Shown piece after piece: positions 1-8,789 of a stretch of DNA of 64,000 nt. Source of the stretch: Flectonema sp. DT1601 (taxonomy: Eukaryota; Euglenozoa; Diplonemea; Diplonemida; Diplonemidae); the NCBI GenBank assembly GCA_964019425.1, contig OZ025793.1:1302001-1366000 (forward strand). The letters are read 5' to 3'. Under the pieces are notes generated by a model that worked only from the letters and a program-made list of their open reading frames with translations, had not been told where the DNA came from and searched no databases. The translations under genes were made by a program, and so were the position numbers. Each line of letters begins with the position of its first letter. Position 1 is the stretch's first letter.

Positions 1-1
1 C

Positions 2-373
2 ACTACGCATCCCAATAATCTCGGAGCTCGTTATATTGCTGAACGCTGGTACGACGTTATTTACCCTTTAGTTCCAACACGAGTCTCGCAGGGCAGCACA
101 CCGATGAAATCAAGTCAAAAACAAACTGTTGTGACTCCATCCGAGCAGAATGGTCGTGTCAACGTTGTGCCCGATACAGTGGCATTTGCGGATATCAATG
201 TCTCGTTCTCTTTTGTAATTCCGTTGGCCATATATATTCTTCAACTTCTTGGTTGTATAAAAAAGGGATGGGTTTTAACTATGGCTTACGGATTTATCTT
301 GTCGCTGTTATATATTACGTGGGGATTAAGCAACACCGCATCGTCTCAAGTGAAGCTGCAGCAAGCTGGTTAA
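2..373 (+). CDS. SGNH/CE3-like esterase, C-terminal part (window edge)
   Basis: This is the 3' end of a gene cut by the left edge of the window; 123 residues are visible. The frame opens with the last catalytic block of an SGNH hydrolase (THPNNLGARYIAERW, carrying the catalytic His) and continues through a linker into hydrophobic membrane segments, ending KLQQAG. It matches the end of the complete gene at 8790-9830 nearly base for base, from base 1 (equivalent to 9419) to about 394. Differences are in frame: one block just before the first hydrophobic segment is shortened (PDTVAFAD replaces a longer stretch) and one Leu is lost. The reading frame is open throughout, so it may be a working paralogue. 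Family knowledge: CE3-type SGNH enzymes remove acetyl groups from polysaccharides. The 5' half lies outside the window, so activity cannot be judged. Confidence 0.8.
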   Translation, partial: TTHPNNLGARYIAERWYDVIYPLVPTRVSQGSTPMKSSQKQTVVTPSEQNGRVNVVPDTVAFADINVSFSFVIPLAIYILQLLGCIKKGWVLTMAYGFILSLLYITWGLSNTASSQVKLQQAG

Positions 374-741
374 CAAAGCAACGCAGGTTTCTTATGGTTA
401 ACAGTGCTGCAGCTTCTGTAATTTATTGACTCATGGGTTTGTGGTGCACTCAAAAAAAAAAAAAACTATGAAGGAAGTTGATAAGACAGAATGAAGTGTA
501 GAAACATAACTAAGCCCCGCTGAGCTGAGTAATTCCGTGTTCATAACGGGTTTCCCTCTGATTTGAGTGGGAGATGAAAGGGGAATCAGTTTCTGGTTAT
601 TATGGAACTGATTTGAACCTTAATAATATGCTACACTAGAACCGGTTAGTTAATTCCTTATTTCATAACCGCCTCTACTGCGTACATACACTGTTGAAAT
701 AATTTCTGTTTCCATTGAAGTTGCATCCATAAAAATTACTG

Positions 742-927
742 TTATTGATAAACAGAGGACCAAGCCTTGGATACAGATGGCAGATTAGTATTGGAGCTTC
801 CCGTCTGGAGGTCTTCAGCGTAGTGAGAAGCTGATCCATCCGAAACAACGGGAAGACCTTGTCCCTCCAAGAGTATGTTGTACATTATTCGGTAGGCTGC
901 CTTCGCATCACTTGTTTCTCCGGTTAT
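742..927 (-). pseudogene. Coding-like fragment, minus strand, unknown family
   Basis: On the minus strand, 60 codons stay open from 927 down to a stop at 742-744. The peptide has a protein-like composition (for example SDAKAAYRIMYNILLEGQG), unlike the low-complexity ORFs around it. There is no ATG at its head; it follows a TAG that could also be the end of an intron. I do not recognise the family. It is most likely a remnant of a mobile-element or relocated gene, since all well-supported genes here lie on the other strand. Confidence 0.25.
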
Positions 928-1009
928 CTAACATGATGATCACAGAAGGCTCAGAAAAAAGAGAACGCGCTACGCACCCAAACGGGGACAAGCCTGAAAA
1001 CAGCTGTAG

Positions 1010-1325
1010 TGGAAACTGGCTGGTCCAGTTTTCTGCCGAATGTCGTCTTTCCCGACATTTCATCAACTTATTGTCATCAATTTTTAGTTTTTCTGCGGTA
1101 GAAACTCTTCTTCCGTCTTGCTCCTTGAAATGTCTTAGCCAACACTAATAATCTAATCATTGGCGCGAATATCCAGTACTCCCAGTATACGCCAAATTCT
1201 AGATTTGCTTCAGTCAAACGATTCTATAACGTGAAGGTGAAAAAAACGATTTTTCTTTTTCTTAGCTTAAACACCGTGCCACCAGATTTAACTCAGAATT
1301 GTGTTCTTTTTTGGTTTTTTGCTAG
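1010..1325. repeat. Dispersed ~315-bp repeat, copy 1
   Basis: Closely similar to 46429-46740, from TGGAAACTGGCTGGTCCAG to the T-rich end. Differences are a 6-base gap, scattered substitutions and T-run length. Both copies keep two short inverted repeats: AACTGG/CCAGTT at the head, and ATGTCG/CGACAT about 20 bases later. No convincing ORF. The family is unknown. Confidence 0.75.
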
Positions 1326-1492
1326 TAGACTCAGAAATGAGTCTGTGTCCTTGGGCCTGATGTCCGTCTTTCCTGCGACAAGAGTGATCAACGTCTGATA
1401 CCCTTTGATTGTACGAATGTGATGAACGCAAAGAAGTTCGAGATCCCGAAACCGACAAGCAAGCATCCACTGACACGCTAATGCAACGTTTG

Positions 1493-1546
1493 ATCCATTT
1501 TAATAATAAACAATCCGATCATATTATACCTCGCCAACGGCAACTG
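1493..1546 (+). repeat. 54-bp exon-like block, continuous copy (C)
   Basis: This block, from ATCCATTTTAATAATAAAC to GGCAACTG, recurs at 4278-4679 (interrupted) and 5715-5768. In those copies it is preceded by a pyrimidine-rich ...TTATTCCTCAG and followed by GTATAG, which read as a 3' splice site and a 5' donor. Here both flanks differ and look like continuous coding sequence (frame INNPIILYLANGNW and onwards). The simplest reading is one exon seen with its introns twice and without them once. Confidence 0.5.
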
Positions 1547-2019
1547 GTCAATAGAGAAGACGGAGTTTCTAGCCATTGGCACACGGTTTAACCCTGGCAG
1601 GGGGCTCTGTAGATTCCCTAGACTGTATCTTCCATCAATTATAAATCTGGAGTCCATTTCAATCCCAATGGACCTTTTAGATGATTTAGACATAGGACCT
1701 GGAGCACAACTGAATCGCGATGGAAGAACACTGTGAACGGAAAGAAGATGTCAACTCGTTCAGAATTTCGAAGCAGAGTGAGTAAGAAGGCTCTCACGAT
1801 GACTACAGCCAAGCCTCTCAGGCGCGTGGGACAAGCGAGATCTGGGTGTGTTGTCGACGACCGTCTCTCCTTTATTCTACAATTGAACAAAATGGAAAGC
1901 AACTGAAGCGTGGAATTGGTCTTCTAAAGATGATCTCATCCTTCAGGATCAAGACGGAAACTCTGAGACAACTGGTGAATGGTTTGGTCATCCAATTCAC
2001 TTATATACTAACTAATTAA

Positions 2020-2706
2020 CCATTCTGGCTCGCAGCAAGCAATTCCTTGGATAAACGATTTCCATCATCCCTACATCAAACATCAGGAGAAGGTCTTCTC
2101 GGTGGAGAATGCGGTTGGGCATCGCTCAACTTCATTGCAGATCATTTATATATCGATAGAATTAACTTCGGTTTTCTGCAAAACTACCAACAACGATTTT
2201 ATGAAGCATCTCTTAAAGTAGAACCGAACAACTCAGAGCATAAACCATCACCAGATAGTTGGTTCTCGCTACAAGTACTTAACATGGCTTGCATGACCAA
2301 ATTCAACAGGAGAATTGAGTACTTCGTTAACCCGGCAGATTTCGATTATCCTGAAACAGCACCAGCACTTATTCTGCATAAAGCGAAAACAAGGATGATT
2401 CACTTTATTGTTGCGCTAGTCTCACTTGAATCCGTGATCATCCGTGACATTCTTAAAGGCACAAAGGATTTAAGACTCCCTTTCGATCATTTTGACAAGA
2501 TGTACCGAACTACAGAATATAGTTTCCATATGATACCATTAAAAGCTCAGACTGATATGGATATTACAATGACACCTGCGAATATAGGACCTTTGATGAT
2601 ATGCGAAGATAAAATAAAACGCAAATTGGATGACGACTCATCTAATAACTCGACTGTAATAGTGAAACGATTGAATTTTCCCGCCCTCTGCCCTTCTTTT
2701 GACTGA
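2020..2706 (+). CDS. Josephin-like cysteine protease ORF, possibly element-borne
   Basis: Open frame of about 228 codons with no ATG at its head. It begins just after a stop at 2017-2019 and an intron-like 3' end (TACTAAC at 2006-2012, CAG at 2033-2035), so it is probably a downstream exon or a fragment. The pattern resembles the Josephin fold of ataxin-3: a candidate nucleophile Cys in GECGWASLNFIADHL (TGC at 2110), a helix matching Josephin's FS[IL]QV[IL] (SWFSLQVLNMAC), and a candidate His in RMIHFIVAL (CAC at 2401). Known family members cleave ubiquitin. The last 148 bases of this ORF (2523-2670) recur almost unchanged at 6597-6744 inside a TIR element, which suggests it belongs to mobile or recently duplicated DNA. 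The family call rests on motif spacing only. Confidence 0.4.
   Translation, partial: PFWLAASNSLDKRFPSSLHQTSGEGLLGGECGWASLNFIADHLYIDRINFGFLQNYQQRFYEASLKVEPNNSEHKPSPDSWFSLQVLNMACMTKFNRRIEYFVNPADFDYPETAPALILHKAKTRMIHFIVALVSLESVIIRDILKGTKDLRLPFDHFDKMYRTTEYSFHMIPLKAQTDMDITMTPANIGPLMICEDKIKRKLDDDSSNNSTVIVKRLNFPALCPSFD
2523..2670 (+). repeat. 148-bp duplication, copy 1 (3' part of the Josephin-like ORF)
   Basis: Nearly identical to 6597-6744. The two copies diverge abruptly right after GTGAAACGA, each then ending in a different short C-terminal tail. Such high identity means a recent duplication. Confidence 0.85.
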
Positions 2707-3665
2707 TAAACATTAATATTAACTAACTTATAGTAGATTAGTCAGATAGTTTACAGAAGTTACCCTTATGTAGAATACGCGATAAGGGTACCTCATCAGC
2801 ATAGTGTGATCACCGACACTGTGCTAGTGTATCAGAAAACACTTTGAATACTATTATGAAAAAGAAAAAAGGAATTAGTTGGATACAATGGTGAAGGGAT
2901 ATTTCTATTGCGCTATTTCATAAATACCGATGCTCCTGCAAAGGACGACAAGAACAGATTATCGATATTGTTGGTCTTTTATATGGCAACCAGGCGTGGT
3001 CGAACTTTAATTTAGTTTTAGCCAGCTTCAAGTAATTCATATTTTAATTAATATCAAATCACCACCCTGACGATGTTAATCGTTAGAGATTGGTTTAGTG
3101 ATTCGTATTACCCTTTTAGAAAAGCATTCGGTAAGCTTCTTACGACATTAATGCTTAGGACGATTGGCCTGGTTGTGCTTTAAGTTTTTTATTTTTTCGT
3201 GGTATGCTGGCATTCGATGTGATTCATTCATGATTAGTACTTATGAATGGGGTTATATGTTGTTACTGCATTAATCTTTCCTTCCCTCTGTTGCACAAGG
3301 TGGATAGATCCTTCCAGCGAAGATACCCGAGTACACCGCAGAAACCGTTCTGCACTCTAAGTAAGCGATTCCAGTACTGGAACGCGCCGCAAGAGACATC
3401 AACGTTGTTAATTAAAAGCAGATTAATGCTGACTCTCTGATCGACATATTTTTATCGGCTTTCGATGTGATAGTTTCATTTTAAGAGAAACGTGAAGCAG
3501 AAATATCTCAATTACATCTTACCTCCTTCCTCCCTCCCCTCTTTTATGTGGCTGGAAGATTAATTTCTTGCGTTTTGATTTTTCTCAATTCAAAAAGCTG
3601 AAGACTTAATCTATTTTAGAGATTTTCGCTATTGGGGTGCCTGATAATGTCATTTTCGCTATTCA
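2707..3665. other. Spacer with two stem-loops downstream of the Josephin-like ORF
   Basis: Contains a 9-bp perfect stem (2761-2769 with 2782-2790, TACCCTTAT/ATAAGGGTA), followed at once by a second stem (AGCATAGTGT at 2798-2807 with ACACTGTGCT at 2816-2825). Around 2994-3070 there is a diverged relative of 54170-54260, recognisable by GCAACCAGG and by GCCAG(C/T)TTCAAGT. Nothing else seen. Confidence 0.5.
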
Positions 3666-4037
3666 CTAAAAGCAGTAACTTTTTTTTCGCTGTGCGGGAA
3701 CCCTTCGGGCAGTACTGCGCTCTTGATAATTCAAAGTAGCCTTAAAAAAGCTCTCATGCCTGCATGAGTTAGATACCCTGATAACCCGGTCAGAAACATG
3801 TCGCTTGCAACCAGGCTGTCTGTAACTCGCAGGTGTCTTGACTTTGAAATTCGGTTGGAATGACGTGTAAGAGGACAACAGTTCTCTGTAAGGTGACCCG
3901 CCCTGCACACATACCGTTCTTTGCATGCACTCAGTAAATTTTTCAGAGGATGAGAACACTATCAGGACCTGACGAACAACCCAACCTTTCCGTGTGTACT
4001 TGTCTTTGCTAATCTCGTCAAGCCAGATGAACATCAT
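3666..4037 (-). pseudogene. Decayed DDE (Tc1/mariner- or IS630-type) transposase fragment
   Basis: On the minus strand an ORF of 123 codons starts with MMFIWLDEISKDKYTRKGW. In the DDE_3 family of Tc1/mariner and IS630 transposases, the second catalytic Asp sits in a stretch of the form (I/F)xDExSxDxRTxxRxGW, and this looks like that block. The rest of the ORF (from about residue 40) no longer resembles the family, so the gene is broken; both its N-terminal part and the final catalytic Glu are missing. No TIRs can be assigned to it. The call depends on one motif. Confidence 0.35.
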
Positions 4038-4287
4038 ACAAACGTTATCTCAACATCCGTGTACGGGTGTTATCTTCCTCATCTCGGTTTAGCCCTGCAC
4101 CATCTGCGGATTCTCTATTTTATCTGCCTAAACGACGTTTTTTTATCTTTTTTTCTTTTGTAAAGTCCCGCCAAAAAAAGGGATAATTAGTAGAAGATTA
4201 TGAACTGGAATTACGTTTTCCACCATTATTAGCAGTAGAATCAATTTATTTTATGTTTTTATTGTTTTATTCCTCAGATCCATTTTT

Positions 4288-4627
4288 GGGTGGCCCAAAA
4301 TACACCGAACCTGTGTGGCTGCTCCCTGGGGGGTCCGAATAGCTCGGTTCCCACGAATTTCGGGTAGAGACACATGTCCCGACTTGTGCCAGGTATTACT
4401 CATACAACTATTAAGGTTCAGGGTAACTACTTAAAATACTGGAGGCGCATCATAAGTGTCAAACAGGATCCAACATAATGTTCTCAAGTCTGAGATTGCC
4501 TAATTGTCCTTTCACTTAATTTAAATCATTGCTTCCCTGTTGGGTTGAGAACCAACCCGTCTCAGCCATTCCGGTGTATTTTAGACCATTTGCAAACATA
4601 GAGGTGTATTTTGGGCCAGTGTCCTAC
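4288..4627. mobile_element. MITE-like element with 16-bp inverted ends
   Basis: A 340-bp block that interrupts the 54-bp exon-like sequence and is absent at the same spot in copies at 1493 and 5715. Near its ends lie perfect inverted repeats TGGCCCAAAATACACC (4291-4306) and its complement (4603-4618). A weaker inner copy of the right-hand repeat sits at 4572-4587 (CCGGTGTATTTTAGACC). Flanks read A(T)5 on the left and A(T)6 on the right, while the empty site has A(T)4, so a short T-rich target duplication is likely but slippage in the run hides its length. No ORF: a non-autonomous DNA transposon. Superfamily not assignable. Confidence 0.7.
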
Positions 4628-4851
4628 ATTTTTTAATAATAAACAATCCGATCATATTATTCCTCGCCAATGGCAACTGGTATAGTTGGATCTGGAAGAC
4701 CTGTTTAACACTTATGATACTGTATATTTATAGGGTGCACTCATGCACTCTAACACTGCCTACCAGCTTGCGGCGGATGGTGGAATCTTGGTGTCATTTA
4801 TTTCAGGTTTTTCTACGTCTATTATTGTTGTGGTAAATTTCAAGTGTTTAT

Positions 4852-5354
4852 TGGTCCGGCGCAGTTATGACCTTAAACTGACTGTCATCTTACCTGATCC
4901 TTTTGGTTTTCATTTCTTGCTGAGTGATATGGCTATGTGCTGCCCAAATCTTTTGTGGTACATTTCTAAAGCTTTTCGGTAAGCCCACAGTACACTTGTA
5001 ATGCTTTGGACAACTGGGGGTGAACGATCCTCGGTACTGTTCCGGGGGTTTCTATTTTCTTTCGTGGAGTGTGGGCATGTGGCACATGTGGTCGTATTAT
5101 AAAGAAAGATGTATATGAAAGAAAGAATATTTTTTATTTTTTTCACCTTCCCCCCACTCCCAGATCATTTCTCTTTTATTTTCTTTTCTTGTTTACAACC
5201 TGTTAGCCTCTGGGCAAGGTGGAGGCTGGAAGTCGATCACTTCCAGCCAATACTATGAAACTACAATCTTCGCGATTGGGTCCTTACTGATGGGGGCTAC
5301 CCGGACCCCTCGTAGTCATCAGTTTGTATTTTGCTAACTAAACTAAACTAACTC
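4852..5354 (+). mobile_element. SINE- or LINE-3'-end-like insertion
   Basis: About 503 bp present in repeat unit A and missing from B. It is bounded by near-identical direct repeats (AAGTGTTTAT at 4842-4851, AAATGTTTAT at 5355-5364), which fit a 10-bp target duplication. Its right end is a (CTAAA)-type tail (CTAACTAAACTAAACTAACTC) and just before it lie two perfect hairpins: GGCTGGAAGT/ACTTCCAGCC (5224-5248) and ACTGATG+CTAC/GTAG+CATCAGT (5285-5323). A direct repeat plus simple tail is the signature of target-primed reverse transcription; 3' stem-loops are common in LINE/SINE pairs. No reverse transcriptase and no clear pol III boxes were seen, so it is either a 5'-truncated LINE or a SINE. 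Confidence 0.5.
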
Positions 5355-5679
5355 AAATGTTTATGTGTTTGAAATGTGATTTTGAATTACCAGATTCGAC
5401 AACGTCTTTTTTGTCAATAAAGCAAAAAAAAAACTATAATTTTTCACTTCTGTGTTTTCTTTTTTCTAAACGTTGTTTTTCTTTGATTCAACTACAAGTC
5501 AAGTACTTAAAATATATATTTTGTTTTTAATACTACTTTGTTACTGTTTTTACATTGTCAAAGTTTCCTGTGTGTGTTTTCGTAGCAGATTAGTTCTTCC
5601 GGGCGAAGATATAATTTTCTATGATTTGGTTTTGTACTGTGTACAGACCCCCCCGCGACTAGCAGAAACCCAGTTTTTT

Positions 5680-5955
5680 TTTTATGTTTTTTTTTATATT
5701 GTTTTATTCCTCAGATCCATTTTAATAATAAACAATCCGATCATATTATTCCTCGCCAATGGCAACTGGTATAGTTGGATCTGGAAGACCTGTTTAACAC
5801 TTACGATACTGTATATTTATAGGGTGCACTAACACTGCCTACCAAGCTGCGGCGGATGGTGGAATCTTGGTGTCATTTATTTCAGGTTTTTCTACGTCTA
5901 TTATTGTTGTGGTAAATTTTAAATGTTTATGTGTTTGAAATGTGTTTTTGCGTCA
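5680..5955 (+). repeat. Repeat unit B (uninterrupted)
   Basis: Matches unit A without its two insertions. The exon-like block is 5715-5768, preceded by ...TTTATTCCTCAG and followed by GTATAG. Similarity continues through GGCGGATGGTGGAATCTTGG to about 5955. Probably part of a duplicated intron-containing gene or pseudogene; I cannot name the product. Confidence 0.6.
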
Positions 5956-6494
5956 GAGTCTCACGGTTGGCTGTTAGCTATTAGCTGTTGCCTAATGAAA
6001 CTTGCCTTTGATTTTTTTTTTTTTTTTTTGACTTGGTTTCGTAGATAAAAATAAATAAAAAAAGTTTTTGTTTGTAAAGCACTTTATCAACATAAAGATC
6101 GCTTTTTTTTCCTACTATATTATTCCCTCTCATTTTACCTCTCACGTTCTTCCTCAAAAGAAAAAAAAAGAAACGAAAAAAAAAAACGGGAACCTCTGAT
6201 TAATATTATTCTTGGCCGGTGAAAAACTCGATCAATCTTAATGATGCAGTTTTTTTTTTTGGTTCTGCTATCAACAACTAGAAAAGAGAATAATAGCGGA
6301 GTATTGCTTGCGCTTGTATCCTGGTAGTAGAAGTGTGGTGTGTTTTTTCTTCTTCTTTTTTTTATGCAATTATCATACTTGTACCCCCTTTAAAGGGGAA
6401 TTAAAAATTAAAGCGGAAATAAAGGGCTTTTAATTAATTCCCTTTTATTTTTCCAATTTAATAACTTGCTAACAATGATACTAACTGAAATCCG

Positions 6495-6588
6495 CAGTGT
6501 ATTATGGAACAGCAGAACAATGTGTTTTTATAACTTTTCTTTTTTTATATTTTAGTGCACTTTTTTATAATAAACTCATATTCTAACT
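6495..6588 (+). repeat. Direct repeat inside the TIR element, copy 1
   Basis: Matches 7062-7159 from CAGTGTATTATGGAACAGC to the ATTCTAACT end, differing mainly by a small A/T-rich insertion in copy 2. Both are preceded by GATACTAACTGAAA then a CAG, which looks like branch site and acceptor. Confidence 0.75.
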
Positions 6589-7061
6589 AACTGAAATTTC
6601 CGTATGATACCATTAAAAGCTCAGACTGATATGGATGTTACAATGACACCTGCGAATATAGGACCTTTGATGATATGCGAAGATAAAATAAAACGCAAAT
6701 TGGATGACGACTCATCCATTAACTCAACTGTAATAGTGAAACGACCAGACGTCAAAAATTCAAATTGAGCAAAAGCAAATAAACATTGCTAGCCCTATCC
6801 TGGCGAGCTCCGATGGATTTTTATCTTTGAACGATAGCAACTTCAACATAGAATGAAGTCCCTTAGAACTTACTGATGAAGGCCTAAAAAGGGACAAGTA
6901 GTATAAGATTAAGGCCTGAAACTACATATTCTATTACCCTTTGAACTTAGGAAACTGCAGAAATGAATACTTTTCTTTTATTAATCTCTACTTTTCTTAT
7001 TCTCACTTTTCTGTTCTAAAATTAATGATACTAACTGAAAGCCATGAAACTACGTATTCCA

Positions 7062-7159
7062 CAGTGTATTATGGAACAGCAGAACAATGTGTTTTTATAA
7101 CTTTTCTTTTTTATATTTTATTTTAGTGCACTTTTTTATAATAAACTCATATTCTAACT
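7062..7159 (+). repeat. Direct repeat inside the TIR element, copy 2
   Basis: Partner of 6495-6588; see that entry. The 567-bp offset would fit a partial tandem duplication of the element's interior. Confidence 0.75.
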
Positions 7160-7289
7160 GAAATAAAGGGGATTTAATCCCCCATTAATTTGGAAAAATA
7201 AAAATAAAGCGGAAATAAAGGAACTTTCCCACCCCCTTTATTCCACTTATTTCCCCTTTATTTTGCCCCCTTTAAAGGGGGTACAAGTA

Positions 7290-8789
7290 GGAATTATTAT
7301 TATTCTACTATCACTCTTCCTATCTGAATCAACAATAAGCAGAAATCAATTTTCTGACACGGTAACAGGAACCTGATCACGTTAGTGTTTACAGTTTCAA
7401 CAGAATTACTTTATTGACAGACAGACATAACACAAAATGGTTGGCGGGAATCTGATTAAATAGGAAGGACCTCGCGACGAATTGAGGGGGGTTTTTACAG
7501 AAAAATAATACGAGTAGTTTTTCTGGTAAAGTAATCTTTTTTTTCTTTTTCCTTCAAATATTTGACCAGTATAAATAATTAAAAGTAAACGAAGACCAAA
7601 AAAAAAAGAAAAAAATCCTGAAATCATCAGGCGTGGGGGGGTACATTTTTCAGTCTCAAAACAAGAATCCCACTCAGTAATTGAGTACAGTCATCCTTCC
7701 AGCTTCCATCAACGAGAATGATTAAAAACGAATTTGGCATTTGGCTTGAAGGTTCTCCCTGTTGATACTAAACAATTAACTACCTTAATCTAATTCGATG
7801 ATTTGTGAAAAGAGAATGGTTTCCCTCCTCCCTCCTTCTGTCCGACTTCAATTTAAATGATGACAACGTTTACAAAACACTCTCGTTCTTCTGACTCATG
7901 TTTGATGAGCCATTGTAAATCATGCTTCTGCAATTCTGAGGATCTGTCTTTCTTCTTCTTCTTCTTCTTCTTCTTCTTCTTCAGTCTTTGAGAATCCCAC
8001 TCAGTAATTGAGTACAGTTACCCTTCCAGCTTCCATCAACGAGAATGATTAAAAAAGAATTTGGCATTTGGCTTACTTCTCAGTAGGGTATACCAAAAGG
8101 TTTCCCAGCTCACAGACACTGTTGTGCTTAGTTTCATTAGTCACAAATGACATTGTAGCAAAACATTGCACCAATTAGATGCGTCTCGAAGGACTTTAAA
8201 ATCAATACTGACATGCCACCAATATCGGAAAAACTGTGCGACCCGTTATGCACAGCTATGCTGTAGGATAATTTTACTTACATCAGACTAATCTAGCTAA
8301 GTCTGATGTTCCTCTCTTGTATAGTATTCCTCTCGTTTATGAAAGAACCTGTTGGTCAAGTTACCTCCTCATTAACAGGATACCGAGTGACGATTGAGGC
8401 TTTGATCTTGTGTTGAGTAATTCTTGAGGGGTGAAGTACAGTGAGGTAACAGAATCTTGCCGCTGCTAGTCAGAAATCAGAAAACCGTTTTTGCTTTTTC
8501 GCACGATTTAACCTGAAAGTTAGAAGTTGGTTTGGTTTAGTTTCAGCGACGCAATGGAGAAAAAGGAAAAACGCAGAGGGCAAAACAGAGAACGGAAAAC
8601 GGAATTGTGAACTGTGATCTGTCGGATCAATTCTATTTCCTTCCATACAAAGGTGGGGATGCAAGAAGAAAATCTAATATAAATTTTAATAAAAGTACTT
8701 TTTCATATCGGGTGAATCCTTAGAGATGGATATTCGCAATGTTCATTTGGTTCCTGTTAAACTTTAATTCCAGTTATGTATTTTAACAT
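7290..8789. other. Spacer with direct repeat, TTC microsatellite and a hairpin
   Basis: An 84-bp direct repeat lies at 7664-7747 and 7991-8074 (starting AGAATCCCACTCAGTAATTG). A (TTC)n tract of about 11 units lies at 7949-7982. A perfect 10-bp stem with a 10-base loop lies at 8280-8309 (ACATCAGACT/AGTCTGATGT). No gene seen. Confidence 0.6.

Larger units (their letters stand above)
374..2019. other. Accessory spacer with gene and repeat fragments
   Basis: No intact gene. The duplication shared with the second esterase gene ends near 394. Contents: a coding-like fragment on the minus strand (742-927), a dispersed repeat (1010-1325), and an exon-like block at 1493-1546 that recurs at 4278-4679 and 5715-5768. 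Downstream of that block one frame stays open to about 1735 (starting INNPIILYLANGNW), which looks like the remains of a coding sequence. Confidence 0.5.
4240..5384 (+). repeat. Repeat unit A, interrupted by two insertions
   Basis: Unit A matches unit B (about 5680-5955), but A carries two extra blocks: 4288-4627 (MITE-like) and 4852-5354 (SINE/LINE-tail-like). Common parts are the pyrimidine-rich lead ending CAG, the 54-bp exon-like block, an intron-like stretch ending CTAACACTGCCTACCAG (in B the same stretch reads ...CTACCAAG), and a GC-containing segment up to GGTAAATTT. B gives the uninterrupted state and so defines both insertion points. Confidence 0.65.
6376..7289. mobile_element. TIR element (~914 bp) carrying a copy of the Josephin-like ORF end
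   Basis: The two ends are 23-bp inverted repeats (6376-6398 and 7267-7289), beginning TACTTGTACCCCC on each strand. Both outermost bases are TA, so the element may be flanked by a TA duplication as in Tc1/mariner and related groups. Sub-terminal segments (AAAGCGGAAATAAAGG near both ends) are also shared. Inside are the 148-bp copy of the Josephin-like ORF end (6597-6744) and two direct repeats (6495-6588 and 7062-7159), each preceded by an intron-like 3' end with TACTAAC and CAG. No transposase is visible, so it is non-autonomous and seems to have captured or been built around host- or element-gene exons. Confidence 0.6.
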
